41,394 nt of DNA. Source: an uncultured Bacteroidales bacterium. Lineage in GTDB: Bacteria; Bacteroidota; Bacteroidia; Bacteroidales; WCHB1-69. Location of the stretch: positions 1 through 41,394 of the forward strand of contig CAMJXE010000017.1 in the NCBI GenBank assembly GCA_946409645.1, read 5' to 3'. Shown here piece by piece: positions 30,022 to 38,479 of the stretch (its first letter is position 1; every line of letters begins with the position of its first letter). The notes below the pieces were generated by a model. The model saw only the letters and a list, made by a program, of their open reading frames with translations. It ran no database searches and was not told the DNA's origin. The translations under genes and the position numbers were made by a program.

Positions 30022-31062
30022 TTATTGTTGTGAATAAATGGTTTCTTGTGATTTTTTGGATGCGCGTCTCGTGAAGAATTCGTCCAGAAATCCTATGCCA
30101 TAACCGCACAGTTGAACATAACTGGTGAGGATGGAGAGCAGCGCGACCTTAATTTTCTTGTTTTTAATCAGAGATTCGCAGAAGATGGCCAAAATGTAGA
30201 GGGCAATCGGCAGCAGCCAGACCCACCACCATTGACCGAAAGAGCTGTCACCACAACAGCGGGCAATCAATGCAATGAGAGTCATCAGTACGAGGAAAAC
30301 GTTGCCGAGGAAGAAACAGGTGGGCAACAGATAAACCAGCTTGAACGAGCCAGGGTGCAGAATAGTGAGCAAAATTCGGGCTTTCCCGAACGTGTTCACC
30401 TGTTTGTAAAATTTTTTCAGGTCTATTTTCCGCTTATGGAAGAGGAAGGCCTCTTTGATGAGACGAGTGGTGAAGCCCGCCTCGCGAATGCGCAAGCTCT
30501 GGTCAATGTCCTCCCCGATAATGTCTTTGAAACCACCGACTTTCTCATAGACCTCTTTGGAAAAGCCCATATTGAAGGTACGAGGCAGGTATTTGTCAAC
30601 TTTTTTGGTGCCACCACGGATACCGCCAGTAGTCATCATGGAGGTCATGGAGTAGTTGATAGCGAGCTGGCTGTCCGAAAAGTCTTGGTCGGCACTGTCG
30701 GGTCCGCCGTAGCAATCGACATAGTCATCCTGCAGCTTTTCCCGCACGATAGCGATATATTCTGGAGGGATGATGCAATCGGAGTCGAAAAAGAGGTAAT
30801 AGTTGCCGGCAGCCAAATCCATACCCTTGTTCCGGCGTTGGCTACGACTGTACTCAGGGTAGAAATGGTGATGCACGTTAACGCGGTCGGCATAGCGTGC
30901 GCAAACCTGGTCGCAACGGTTAGGGGAGTCGCCTTCCATAATGAGCACCTCGAAGTCCTTGTCTGTTTGATTCGCCAAACTTTCCAACAGTTCGGTCACC
31001 TCTTCGGGCCGGTTGTAAACAGGAACAATGATGGATAAGCGGTTTTCTTTTTCAACAGCCAT
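30022..31062 (-). CDS. Membrane-anchored glycosyltransferase family 2
   Basis: The 346-residue protein has an N-terminal GT2 catalytic domain (RLSIIVPVYNRPEEVTELLE, SQRRNKGMDLAAGNY, FFDSDCIIPP, GGFKDIIGEDIDQSLRIREAG with the ED motif) and three hydrophobic segments at about 245-320 that should anchor it in the inner membrane. It heads the minus-strand CDP-sugar operon and probably transfers a sugar, perhaps the CDP-activated one, to a lipid-linked glycan. A -7 element lies about 20 nt upstream, divergent from gmhA. Confidence 0.87.
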   Translation of the reverse strand: MAVEKENRLSIIVPVYNRPEEVTELLESLANQTDKDFEVLIMEGDSPNRCDQVCARYADRVNVHHHFYPEYSRSQRRNKGMDLAAGNYYLFFDSDCIIPPEYIAIVREKLQDDYVDCYGGPDSADQDFSDSQLAINYSMTSMMTTGGIRGGTKKVDKYLPRTFNMGFSKEVYEKVGGFKDIIGEDIDQSLRIREAGFTTRLIKEAFLFHKRKIDLKKFYKQVNTFGKARILLTILHPGSFKLVYLLPTCFFLGNVFLVLMTLIALIARCCGDSSFGQWWWVWLLPIALYILAIFCESLIKNKKIKVALLSILTSYVQLCGYGIGFLDEFFTRRASKKSQETIYSQQ

Positions 31063-31082
31063 TGTCTAATTATTTAAGTTTG

Positions 31083-31090
31083 CAAAAATA
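31083..31090 (-). promoter_or_regulatory. -7 element of the GT2/rfbF/rfbG operon
   Basis: Reads TATTTTTG on the minus strand, an exact TAnnTTTG match 20 nt before the ATG at 31062. It is paired with a divergent element at 31125-31132. Confidence 0.65.
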
Positions 31091-31124
31091 CAAATTTTAT
31101 GTGAATCTGAATCTGTATTTTTTG

Positions 31125-31132
31125 TATCTTTG
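31125..31132 (+). promoter_or_regulatory. gmhA: -7 element of gmhA, abutting the start codon
   Basis: TATCTTTG ends 4 nt before the gmhA ATG at 31137. With the usual geometry, transcription would begin within one or two bases of the ATG, giving a leaderless or nearly leaderless mRNA. Confidence 0.6.
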
Positions 31133-31136
31133 CACT

Positions 31137-31721
31137 ATGAATAATAATTCAAAGATCCCACAATCCATCGAGCAATCCATCGCCGCGAAACTGGCGATAT
31201 TGAACAATCCCGAATTCCTCGGCCGTATCCAGCAAGCAGCGGATATAATCACCGCATCCTTGCGAGGCGGCGGCAAGATCCATTTCTGCGGTAACGGTGG
31301 CAGCGCCGCTGATGCACAACACCTCGCCGCTGAGCTTTCCGGTCGCTTCTACTTCGATAGGCCGCCGCTCAACGCCGAAGCGCTGCATTGCAACACCTCC
31401 TATCTTACCGCAGTGGGCAACGACTACGGCTACGACCTCATCTTCTCGCGCCTCCTTCGCGGCACCGCCAAAGCCGGGGATGTCCTCGTAGGCATCTCCA
31501 CCTCCGGCAATTCCAAAAACATCCTCAACGCTTTCGAGGTGGCCAAAGAGATGGGGGTGAAAATCATCGCCATGACCGGTGAGACCGGCGGAACGATGAA
31601 AAACTACGCCGACACGCTACTGAATGTGCCATCCAAAGACACCCCTCGCGTCCAGGAGAGCCACATCATGATCGGACATATCATCTGCGAACTCGTGGAA
31701 ACTGCGATGTTTGGCCAGTAG
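31137..31721 (+). CDS. gmhA: D-sedoheptulose-7-phosphate isomerase (SIS domain)
   Basis: GmhA converts sedoheptulose-7-phosphate to D-glycero-D-manno-heptose-7-phosphate for LPS inner core or surface heptose. The 194-residue protein has IHFCGNGGSAADAQHLAAEL, SGRFYFDRPPLNAEAL, LTAVGNDYGYD and ISTSGNSKNIL with MTGETGG, matching GmhA closely and including its active-site Asp/Gln/His region. ATG 31137 is preferred to 31062 because a -7 promoter element lies at 31125. DiaA-type SIS proteins are related, but the FYFDRPPL segment favours GmhA. No hldE-type gene is adjacent. The stop TAG is inside a 28-bp palindrome. Confidence 0.88.
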   Translation: MNNNSKIPQSIEQSIAAKLAILNNPEFLGRIQQAADIITASLRGGGKIHFCGNGGSAADAQHLAAELSGRFYFDRPPLNAEALHCNTSYLTAVGNDYGYDLIFSRLLRGTAKAGDVLVGISTSGNSKNILNAFEVAKEMGVKIIAMTGETGGTMKNYADTLLNVPSKDTPRVQESHIMIGHIICELVETAMFGQ

Positions 31722-31745
31722 AGACGTGCCATGGCGCGTCTCTAC
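31718..31745. repeat. 28-bp near-perfect palindrome containing the gmhA stop codon
   Basis: The left arm GTAGAGACGTGCC (31718-31730) pairs with GGCGCGTCTCTAC (31733-31745) around AT, with one G-T wobble pair. The TAG stop (31719-31721) is inside the left arm. The same CAGTAGAGACG core ends the RmlC-like gene at 27616-27606 on the minus strand. It could act as a terminator hairpin or REP-like element; there is no T-run. Confidence 0.75.
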
Positions 31746-31770
31746 ATGAATCTTGAAACCCGAAACCAAT

Positions 31771-32508
31771 ATGCGACGACTACTCTACATCATTCGAACC
31801 ATCAACGTAATCAAAACCATCTGGTTCAACTTCAAGGTGTTCCCCTTCGCAGTGGCGAAGAAACTGCCGGTGTGGCTCTACGGGAAGGTGACTTTCCGAA
31901 GTCTCGCGGGCAAAATCGTCATTAACGGACCGATTACCTCCGGGATGATCAGAATCGGGAAAAACGACCATTATGTCGATACCGCCATCCAACAATGCAT
32001 CTGGAACGTGCGCGGAACGCTTATATTCAACGGCCCCGTCATCTTCGGCCACGGCTCCTATGTGGTGATTTCCGACAATGCGACGTTGGAGTTCGGCGAA
32101 AGGGAATCCTATTTCGGCACCAACCTTAAGATTTTCTGCTTTGACCGGATTGTCATCGGAAGCAACGTGCGCGCGGCATGGGACTGCCAGTTCATGGACA
32201 CGACGTTCCATTACGTGCAGAATCTCAACAAGAACGGGGAAATCGGGCCGTTGACCAAGCCCATCATCCTCGGCGAGGATATCTGGGTCGGCAACCGCAC
32301 CACTTTTACCAAAGGCGCAGTTGTCCCCGATAAAACCATAGTGGCATCCAACAGTTTGGTAAACAAGGACTTCTCCAATATCGAACCTCACAGTCTGCTG
32401 GCAGGGATGCCCGCCTCCGTGAAAGCGACGGGAATGAAACGTATTTTCGATCTGGATATCCAGCGTGAGATGGATGAAAAGTACAACTATGTCCGTACCC
32501 ATTTATAA
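31771..32508 (+). CDS. Hexapeptide-repeat (left-handed beta-helix) acyltransferase
   Basis: The 245-residue protein has imperfect hexapeptide repeats at about 55-215, such as IVINGPITSGMIRIG, LIFNGPVIFGHGSYVVI, IVIGSNVRAAW and PIILGEDIWVGNRTTFTKGAVVP, ending SNSLVNKDFSNIEPHSLLAGMPA. This is typical of O-acetyltransferases acting on sugars of capsule, O-antigen or cell wall; a His in DTTFHYV may be catalytic. Start ATG 31771 is chosen over a TTG at 31753. It lies between gmhA and an ATP-grasp gene, a glycan-related group. Confidence 0.83.
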   Translation: MRRLLYIIRTINVIKTIWFNFKVFPFAVAKKLPVWLYGKVTFRSLAGKIVINGPITSGMIRIGKNDHYVDTAIQQCIWNVRGTLIFNGPVIFGHGSYVVISDNATLEFGERESYFGTNLKIFCFDRIVIGSNVRAAWDCQFMDTTFHYVQNLNKNGEIGPLTKPIILGEDIWVGNRTTFTKGAVVPDKTIVASNSLVNKDFSNIEPHSLLAGMPASVKATGMKRIFDLDIQREMDEKYNYVRTHL

Positions 32509-32566
32509 ATAGTTAGTAGTTGGCGAGTGTAAAAGCCTACGTAAATTAAAATTATTTCCTTGAGCA

Positions 32567-32624
32567 GTCCCGAAGGGACAAGAGCTCGGTAGCCCTGGGA
32601 AAGGCCGCAGGCCGCAGCCCTGGG
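32567..32624. repeat. Intergenic structured repeat (two hairpins, two AGCCCTGGG direct repeats)
   Basis: GTCCC-GAA-GGGAC (32567-32579) and GGCC-GCA-GGCC (32603-32613) form hairpins. AGCCCTGGG occurs at 32591-32599 and 32616-32624. The segment is much more GC-rich than the AT-rich sequence before it. I recall similar sequences as dispersed repeats in Bacteroidales genomes, but could not check this. Confidence 0.55.
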
Positions 32625-32640
32625 TCAAAATTCAAAGTCA

Positions 32641-33780
32641 ATGTCTATAAGAAGCAACATATCAGCCGTTTATCACGCCATGCAGCTGGCTGGAAAGTAT
32701 CCCGCTTCTATGCGAATGAAGATAATACGCGACTATATCTCCCTCTATCGGGCCAAAGGACTTACACCGGAGGAGTATCACGAGTTCGGATTTGACAAGC
32801 GGAGCGAGTCGTTTCGTCGCGATTTTTTAGGATTGAACGAGCAACGGTTTTATCTCGACCTGCTCAATCCGTTGAAATACTTTTCCTTGGCCCGTAACAA
32901 GTTTATGGCGCATAAGATGCTGGAAAACACGGGAATACAGACATCGGAACTCTATTGTTATTACCAGCCCGAGGCTTGCTATGCGAATAATTTGGAGTAT
33001 GCCGGTGACCTTGCCGGGGTGTTGCGCATTCTGAAGGCCAGGGGAGTGCAATCCTGCGTCATCAAGACCACGGAAAGTTCCCACGGGGACAATGTTTGGG
33101 TAATCCAAAATATTGATTATCAGGATAGTGATGCGATATTAACACACTTTGACGGTCAGAATATAGACCTTTCGTCCGTTTTAGGCACAGAAGCGCTGAT
33201 TTTCGAGAGCGTGGTGCGCCAAACCGAGCAGTTTTCCTCTTTCAACGCCTCTTCAGTGAACACGGTGCGCTTCATGACCGCGCTCTATCCCGACGGATCT
33301 GCGAAGGTGATTGCCACCTTCATCAAGATCGGGCGTGCGGGGCGTTGCGTCGATAACGCTGGCAGCGGCGGGAACGTGGATGTCTGCGTGGATGTTGAAA
33401 CGGGTGAAATCCAACACGCCATCCAGTTCGACGGTTGGCACAAGGTGAAAGACATCGACCGTCATCCCGACAGCGGAGCGCAGTTGAACGGCGTCATCAT
33501 CGAGAACTGGGATTCCGTCAAAGCTGAAGTAATTCGCTTCCAACAAGCATTCCCCTACTGCAAGGCTGCGGGGTGGGACATTGCCATCACCGACGACGGT
33601 CCGGTGGTGATCGAGGTCAACGACTTCTGGGACCGCACCGGGCAGTTCTTCATCCGCCGAGGATGGCGCAACGAAATCCGGGAGTGCTATCTTGCTTGGA
33701 AGGCGACCGGCAAGGATTACTCCGTTGGTCCGCAACGTCTCCCGCTTGATGACAAAAAAATGGCGGCGAAGTTCCAGTAG
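32641..33780 (+). CDS. Sugar-transfer-associated ATP-grasp family protein
   Basis: The 379-residue protein resembles the ATP-grasp family found in polysaccharide loci, which forms amide- or ester-type bonds via acyl-phosphates. Visible parts are an N-terminal helical region (about 1-60), KYFSLARNKFMAHKMLENTG, nucleotide-binding VIKTTESSHGDNVWVI, EALIFESVVRQ, VNTVRFMTALY, NAGSGGNVDVCVD and the metal site GPVVIEVNDFWDRTG. It probably attaches an amino acid or similar group to a glycan or precursor; the substrate is unknown. It converges with the TolC-like gene. Confidence 0.78.
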   Translation: MSIRSNISAVYHAMQLAGKYPASMRMKIIRDYISLYRAKGLTPEEYHEFGFDKRSESFRRDFLGLNEQRFYLDLLNPLKYFSLARNKFMAHKMLENTGIQTSELYCYYQPEACYANNLEYAGDLAGVLRILKARGVQSCVIKTTESSHGDNVWVIQNIDYQDSDAILTHFDGQNIDLSSVLGTEALIFESVVRQTEQFSSFNASSVNTVRFMTALYPDGSAKVIATFIKIGRAGRCVDNAGSGGNVDVCVDVETGEIQHAIQFDGWHKVKDIDRHPDSGAQLNGVIIENWDSVKAEVIRFQQAFPYCKAAGWDIAITDDGPVVIEVNDFWDRTGQFFIRRGWRNEIRECYLAWKATGKDYSVGPQRLPLDDKKMAAKFQ

Positions 33781-33798
33781 AAACCCCGCCGCTTGTTT

Positions 33799-33819
33799 CA
33801 AGTCCCAAGTCTCAAGTCT
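33799..33819. repeat. Heptamer CAAGTCY repeated three times in tandem
   Basis: CAAGTCC (33799-33805), CAAGTCT (33806-33812) and CAAGTCT (33813-33819) fill the 38-bp gap between the convergent ATP-grasp and TolC-like genes. The last base is the first of the minus-strand stop codon. Confidence 0.6.
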
Positions 33820-35174
33820 TATTTCTCCATTCCTGTTCCGAAACCGCCCAATGCGCTGTAGAGATTAATCAACGCTTCTATGGCTTCGTATTGGTTTTGC
33901 ACCTGTGAGAGTTGTGCCGACAGCAGGGATTCCTGTGCGGTGAGCACCTCCAAATAAGTGGTGGAGCCGTGTTCCATCAATGCTGTAGTGGCATCGTACG
34001 CCTGTTGAAGCGCATTAACACGGGTTTCGATATAGGTGGCTTTCTGTCCAGCCGTCTGGCAGTTGTGGAGATGGGTGTAAACCTCTTTACCTGCATTCAG
34101 CAAAGACTGTTCGAACGCCAATCTTGCCTTTTCCTGCTCCAATTTCGCATTCTTGAGTTGGGCTGTGAACTTTCCTGCGGCGAAGATAGGCTGTGTGAGC
34201 GAGGCTACCGCTTGTCCAATCAGTTGGGCAGGGCTGAAAGCCGCTCCGAAGAGCCCTCCGATGCTAATCGTGGGATAGAAATTCTGACGAGCCGATTGGG
34301 TGCCGTAGTAGGCCAACTCCATGCTACGTTCGGCCATGCGAACATCGGGGCGTGCGTCAAGGAGACGGATAGGAAGCCCCAAATGCAGTTGCTCCGGCAT
34401 CCGGAATGAACCGAAGGGGGCGCGTTCAATGTGACGGGGCGGCTCGGCAAGCAGGTTACAAAGTGCGGCCTCCGTCGTGAGGATGGTGTTGCGCAAATCG
34501 ATGATTTTCGTTTTCACCTCCGCTACAGATGCTTCCATCTGATAGAGGGCAGGACTTTCGTAAATACCAGCTTCATACAGTGCTCGGGTCGATTCCAACG
34601 ACTGCTCCCACAACTTCTCCGTCTGCTCTGCAATCTCCAACTCACGGTCGAGCATCACTATGGTGTAGTAAAGATTCGCAACATTGGCAGCCAAACTGAC
34701 CTGCACGGCCTGCTTATAGTCCTCCTCATAGGCGGCTTGGGCTTTCGCTTTGCGCACCCCCGTAGTGGTTTGGCCGAAAATGCCTAACTGCCAACTGGCG
34801 GTAATGGGAATCTGAGCAGAAAATGAACTTCCTCCCTGATAAGCGTAACTGGCTTGTGGAGTGAAAGATATCGTAGGTGCATAGCCCCATTTCGCGGATT
34901 TCACACTGTTCTGAGCCTGTTCAATAGAGAGTTGTGCAGACCGCACGTTGGTGTTGTTGGCCCATGCGGTCTCGATAAGTTTCTGCAACAGCGGATCCGT
35001 GAAAACGGTACGCCAATCCATGGCGCCCATGGAAAGGGTGTCCTGCGGATTCACCACATCGCCCATCACGTCGCTACGGACGGTGGTGTCAGACTGATAT
35101 TTCCGATATAAGTTGCAGCTGGTGAATAGCAGCGTTGCTGCTATTATCATGATATATACGCGTCTGTTTTTCAT
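33819..35174 (-). CDS. TolC/OprM-like outer-membrane efflux lipoprotein
   Basis: The 451-residue protein is the outer-membrane channel of an RND pump. It has a lipoprotein signal with LLFTSC and Cys20 as the lipidation site, then the two-fold repeated OEP domains of NodT/OprM-type factors (DPLLQKLIETAWANNTNVRS, PTISFTPQASY; then LLDARPDVRMAERSME and YPTISIGGLFG). It is the last gene of the efflux operon, 114 nt downstream of the pump gene. Substrate unknown. Confidence 0.9.
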   Translation of the reverse strand: MKNRRVYIMIIAATLLFTSCNLYRKYQSDTTVRSDVMGDVVNPQDTLSMGAMDWRTVFTDPLLQKLIETAWANNTNVRSAQLSIEQAQNSVKSAKWGYAPTISFTPQASYAYQGGSSFSAQIPITASWQLGIFGQTTTGVRKAKAQAAYEEDYKQAVQVSLAANVANLYYTIVMLDRELEIAEQTEKLWEQSLESTRALYEAGIYESPALYQMEASVAEVKTKIIDLRNTILTTEAALCNLLAEPPRHIERAPFGSFRMPEQLHLGLPIRLLDARPDVRMAERSMELAYYGTQSARQNFYPTISIGGLFGAAFSPAQLIGQAVASLTQPIFAAGKFTAQLKNAKLEQEKARLAFEQSLLNAGKEVYTHLHNCQTAGQKATYIETRVNALQQAYDATTALMEHGSTTYLEVLTAQESLLSAQLSQVQNQYEAIEALINLYSALGGFGTGMEK

Positions 35175-35215
35175 ATTACTTTGTCTTTTGTTCCCCCCAC
35201 TACGGTCAACGCCTT

Positions 35216-35266
35216 GTGTGGGGTTAATTGCACTTCGTGCGTCTTGTCTCTTTGAGACTGCTTAAG
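35216..35266. repeat. 51-nt double-hairpin element, copy B
   Basis: This matches 404-454 over its full length. Hairpins are GCAC-TTC-GTGC (35230-35240) and GTCTC-TTT-GAGAC (35246-35258), each with a compensatory change relative to copy A. It lies in the 114-bp gap between the pump gene and the TolC-like gene. Upstream the CCCC-type hairpin arm is less well conserved than in copy A. Confidence 0.7.
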
Positions 35267-35288
35267 TGCATTTAATATATACTGATTA

Positions 35289-38200
35289 CTATTCACTGAT
35301 TACTGTTACCGGTTCAGCATTATCTGTTTCCTCTTCCTTTTCTCCAGGTGTCAGTTTCTCATGTACCTTCTGGAAGAAAATGTAGAATGCTGGTGTAACG
35401 AAAAGAATGGCGATAATACCCACGATCATACCCCCGATGACAGTGAGTGACAGCGATTTGTTACCCACTGCACCAGCGCCACCTTCGATAGCCAACGGAA
35501 TCATACCGATAACCATGGTGGAAACGGTCATTAAGATAGGACGCAGACGGTCTTTACAAGCACCGATGGCCGCATCGAAAATCGACAGGCCCTCCTCGCG
35601 TTTCTGGATGGCGAACTCCGTGATCAGGATGGCGGTTTTGGCCACCAGACCCATCAACATGATGACACCTGTCTGCACATAGACGTTCACACCCACGCCC
35701 ATCAGCGTTTCCAGCGGACGGACGGTCAGGTAGGCCCCGAAAAGGCCGAACGGAATAGAGAAAAGGACGGCGAAGGGAATAAACAGGGAGTTGTAGAGGC
35801 ATGCCAAGATGAGGTAAACAATCAGTATGGCAATTCCATAGATAAGGAGGGTTTCATTGGAACCGGCGTTTTCAGCCTCCTCACGGGCCATGCCGCCGTA
35901 TTCGTAACCGTAATCGGCAGGGAAGACCTCGGCCATCACCTCTTGAACGGCGGTTCGCACATGATCGGAGGTATAACCGGAGGCTGGCATGAGGCACATA
36001 TTGTAACTCGGGAACATGTTGAAGCGGCGCTCCTGTGAAGAGCCCAAACCTTCCGTCAGAGTGACAAACTCGGATGCGGGGGACATGCCGCCGCTTGTCT
36101 GGACGAAAATATTGTTGAGAGTGCTGGGTTCCATGCGGTAGGATTCGCCAGCCTCCAACAAAACCTGATACACTTTTCCATATTGGATATAGTTGCCTAT
36201 GTAGCTACCAGCAAGGTTGGTACCGATAGTATTCAAAACCGTTTTCGGAGAGACACCCTTACGTTTGCAGGCAGCGGCGTCAATATCCAGACGGTATTTG
36301 GGATAATCTTGCGAGTAGGAGGCGGATGCAAGGGCAACTTCCGGACGTTCCTGCAATTTTTGGGTGAATTGAGCACCCATATCCACGAATGACTGGTTGT
36401 CGCCGGTTCCCGAACGATCTTGCAGATTAAGTTCCATCATGGAACCCGTACCGTAGCCGGGAATCTGTGGCATCTGGAACGGGGTGACAGTTGCTTGGGG
36501 TATATTCTCCAACGCCCAATAGTAAATTTGACCTTGAACGCCAGCGATACTGTAGAACGATCGTTCCTCCCAATTTTTCAATCGCACCATCAAAGTGCCG
36601 TAATTCGTGCCCGCACCGCCGTTCATGATGGAATAGCCGGTAATGCCGCTCACGATCTCAACCTCGTCGATGCTGCGTATGAAATCTTCCAATTTCTTGA
36701 CAGTCTGCTCGGTCTCGTTGAGGTAGGTGCCGGAAGCCATGCCGACATCCACCATCATGAAGCCCTGGTCCTCCTGCGGCACAAGGTCGCTCTGTGCGGT
36801 CGCCATCAACCAGATCATTCCACCGGTAAAGGCAGCCAACAGAATCCATGCAAAGGCAGGCTTCTTTATGAACTTGGAGATACCGCTCAGATACTTCTTT
36901 TCGATGGCGCCAAAAGCGGTGTTATATGCCACACGCACATAGTAACTCAGATTTTTTTTCTCCGCTTCCCCCTCTTGCTTCGGTTTGAACAACAGGGCGC
37001 AAAGGGCGGGGCAGATGGTCAGAGCCGACACGGCCGACAGCGCCACGGACGCAGCCATAATGATACCGAACTGTTTGAAGAACGTTCCTGAAGTACCTGA
37101 CATAAAGGTCACGGGGATGAACACCGCCATGAAAACCAATGCTGTGGAGATACAGGCGGCGGTCACATCGCTCAAAGCATCGTTGACGGCAGCCGTTGTA
37201 CTCTTATAGCCCGACTCCAACTTGGCCATCACGGCCTCCACCACCACGATGGCATCATCAACCACCGTACCAATGGCCAATACCAATGCAAAGAGCGTCA
37301 ATAAGTTGAGTGAGAATCCCACCACCTTGGCAATGGCGAAGGTGCCCACCAAGGAGATGATAATGGAGACGGAAGGCACGATGGTGGCCTTGAAGTCTTG
37401 CAGGAAGAGATAGACCACCAAAATCACCAAAATGATGGCGATAATCAGGGTCTCGATCACACTGTGCATGGAGGCGTATAGGAAGTCATCGGAGGTCTCC
37501 AACTGTTTGAACTCCAAACCCGCAGGCAGACTCTTGGAAAGTTCATCAAGCACTTTGTTGATTTCGGCGTTGACCTGCGTGGCGTTGGCGCCGGGGGCCT
37601 GGTTGATGATGAACAGCACACCGGGATGCCCATCTACATCGGAACGGTAATCGTACGACTTGGTACCCAGCTCCACATCGGCCACTTCAGACAAGTGCAA
37701 CACATTGCCGTCTTGGGTGGCGCGTATCACAATATTCTCGAACTCGCTCATGTCGTTGAGCAATCCGTTGAACTCAATGTCAATCTTGTTGACAGCGCTT
37801 TCGAAACTGCCGATAGGGGCGACCAAGTTCTGCTCGCTGATAGCCGCAACGATTTCTTCCGGGGTAATGCCATAAGTGCCCATCACATCCGGTTTTAGCC
37901 AAATACGCACACCGTATTTGTCGCCGAGCAGCTGGGTACGACCCACGCCAGTAACACGGCTAATAGCAGGTATTACATTGATGTCCAGATAGTTAGTGAT
38001 AAACTTTTGGTCAAACCGATCATCTGTGCTCTCCAAACTGAGAATCTGCAAAATGGAGTTCACACTTTTGGTCACTGTGACACCTTGGGTGGTCACCTCC
38101 GCGGGCAGCAGTCCCAATGCGCTGTTCACGCGGTTTTGCACATTGGTAGTAGCCTGGTCAGCATCGGTGCCCTGCTTGAAATAGACGTAGATTTCAGCAG

Positions 38201-38477
38201 AACCGTTGGAGTTGGCGGTGGAGGTCATATACAACATGTCTTCCACGCCGTTTACCTGCTCCTCAATGGGCAAGATGACCGATTTCTGCACTGCATTGGC
38301 ATCCGCTCCACTGTAGTAGGCCGAGATGATGACTTGCGGAGGGGCGATGTCGGGATATTGCTCAATCGGCAACGTGAAGATACTCAACGTACCGACCAGC
38401 AAGAGGACAACACCGATGGCGAGCGCCGCCACCCAATGCTTCACGAAAAATTTGGTTTTCTTGACTTTCTCTTCCAT
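35289..38477 (-). CDS. RND efflux pump, HAE-1 (AcrB/MexB) family
   Basis: The 1062-residue inner-membrane transporter exports hydrophobic or amphiphilic compounds using the proton gradient. It has the TM4 proton-relay aspartates in GTVVDDAIVVVEAV (Asp407/Asp408, the same numbering as AcrB), the TM10 lysine in GLVAKTAILITEFA, two large periplasmic loops and IEQYPDIAPPQVIISAYYSG near the N-terminus. Length is normal for the family. It starts 2 nt after the MFP gene, and the TolC-like gene follows, so the tripartite set is complete. No TetR- or MarR-type regulator is present in the window. Confidence 0.95.
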   Translation of the reverse strand: MEEKVKKTKFFVKHWVAALAIGVVLLLVGTLSIFTLPIEQYPDIAPPQVIISAYYSGADANAVQKSVILPIEEQVNGVEDMLYMTSTANSNGSAEIYVYFKQGTDADQATTNVQNRVNSALGLLPAEVTTQGVTVTKSVNSILQILSLESTDDRFDQKFITNYLDINVIPAISRVTGVGRTQLLGDKYGVRIWLKPDVMGTYGITPEEIVAAISEQNLVAPIGSFESAVNKIDIEFNGLLNDMSEFENIVIRATQDGNVLHLSEVADVELGTKSYDYRSDVDGHPGVLFIINQAPGANATQVNAEINKVLDELSKSLPAGLEFKQLETSDDFLYASMHSVIETLIIAIILVILVVYLFLQDFKATIVPSVSIIISLVGTFAIAKVVGFSLNLLTLFALVLAIGTVVDDAIVVVEAVMAKLESGYKSTTAAVNDALSDVTAACISTALVFMAVFIPVTFMSGTSGTFFKQFGIIMAASVALSAVSALTICPALCALLFKPKQEGEAEKKNLSYYVRVAYNTAFGAIEKKYLSGISKFIKKPAFAWILLAAFTGGMIWLMATAQSDLVPQEDQGFMMVDVGMASGTYLNETEQTVKKLEDFIRSIDEVEIVSGITGYSIMNGGAGTNYGTLMVRLKNWEERSFYSIAGVQGQIYYWALENIPQATVTPFQMPQIPGYGTGSMMELNLQDRSGTGDNQSFVDMGAQFTQKLQERPEVALASASYSQDYPKYRLDIDAAACKRKGVSPKTVLNTIGTNLAGSYIGNYIQYGKVYQVLLEAGESYRMEPSTLNNIFVQTSGGMSPASEFVTLTEGLGSSQERRFNMFPSYNMCLMPASGYTSDHVRTAVQEVMAEVFPADYGYEYGGMAREEAENAGSNETLLIYGIAILIVYLILACLYNSLFIPFAVLFSIPFGLFGAYLTVRPLETLMGVGVNVYVQTGVIMLMGLVAKTAILITEFAIQKREEGLSIFDAAIGACKDRLRPILMTVSTMVIGMIPLAIEGGAGAVGNKSLSLTVIGGMIVGIIAILFVTPAFYIFFQKVHEKLTPGEKEEETDNAEPVTVISE

Positions 38478-38479
38478 AG

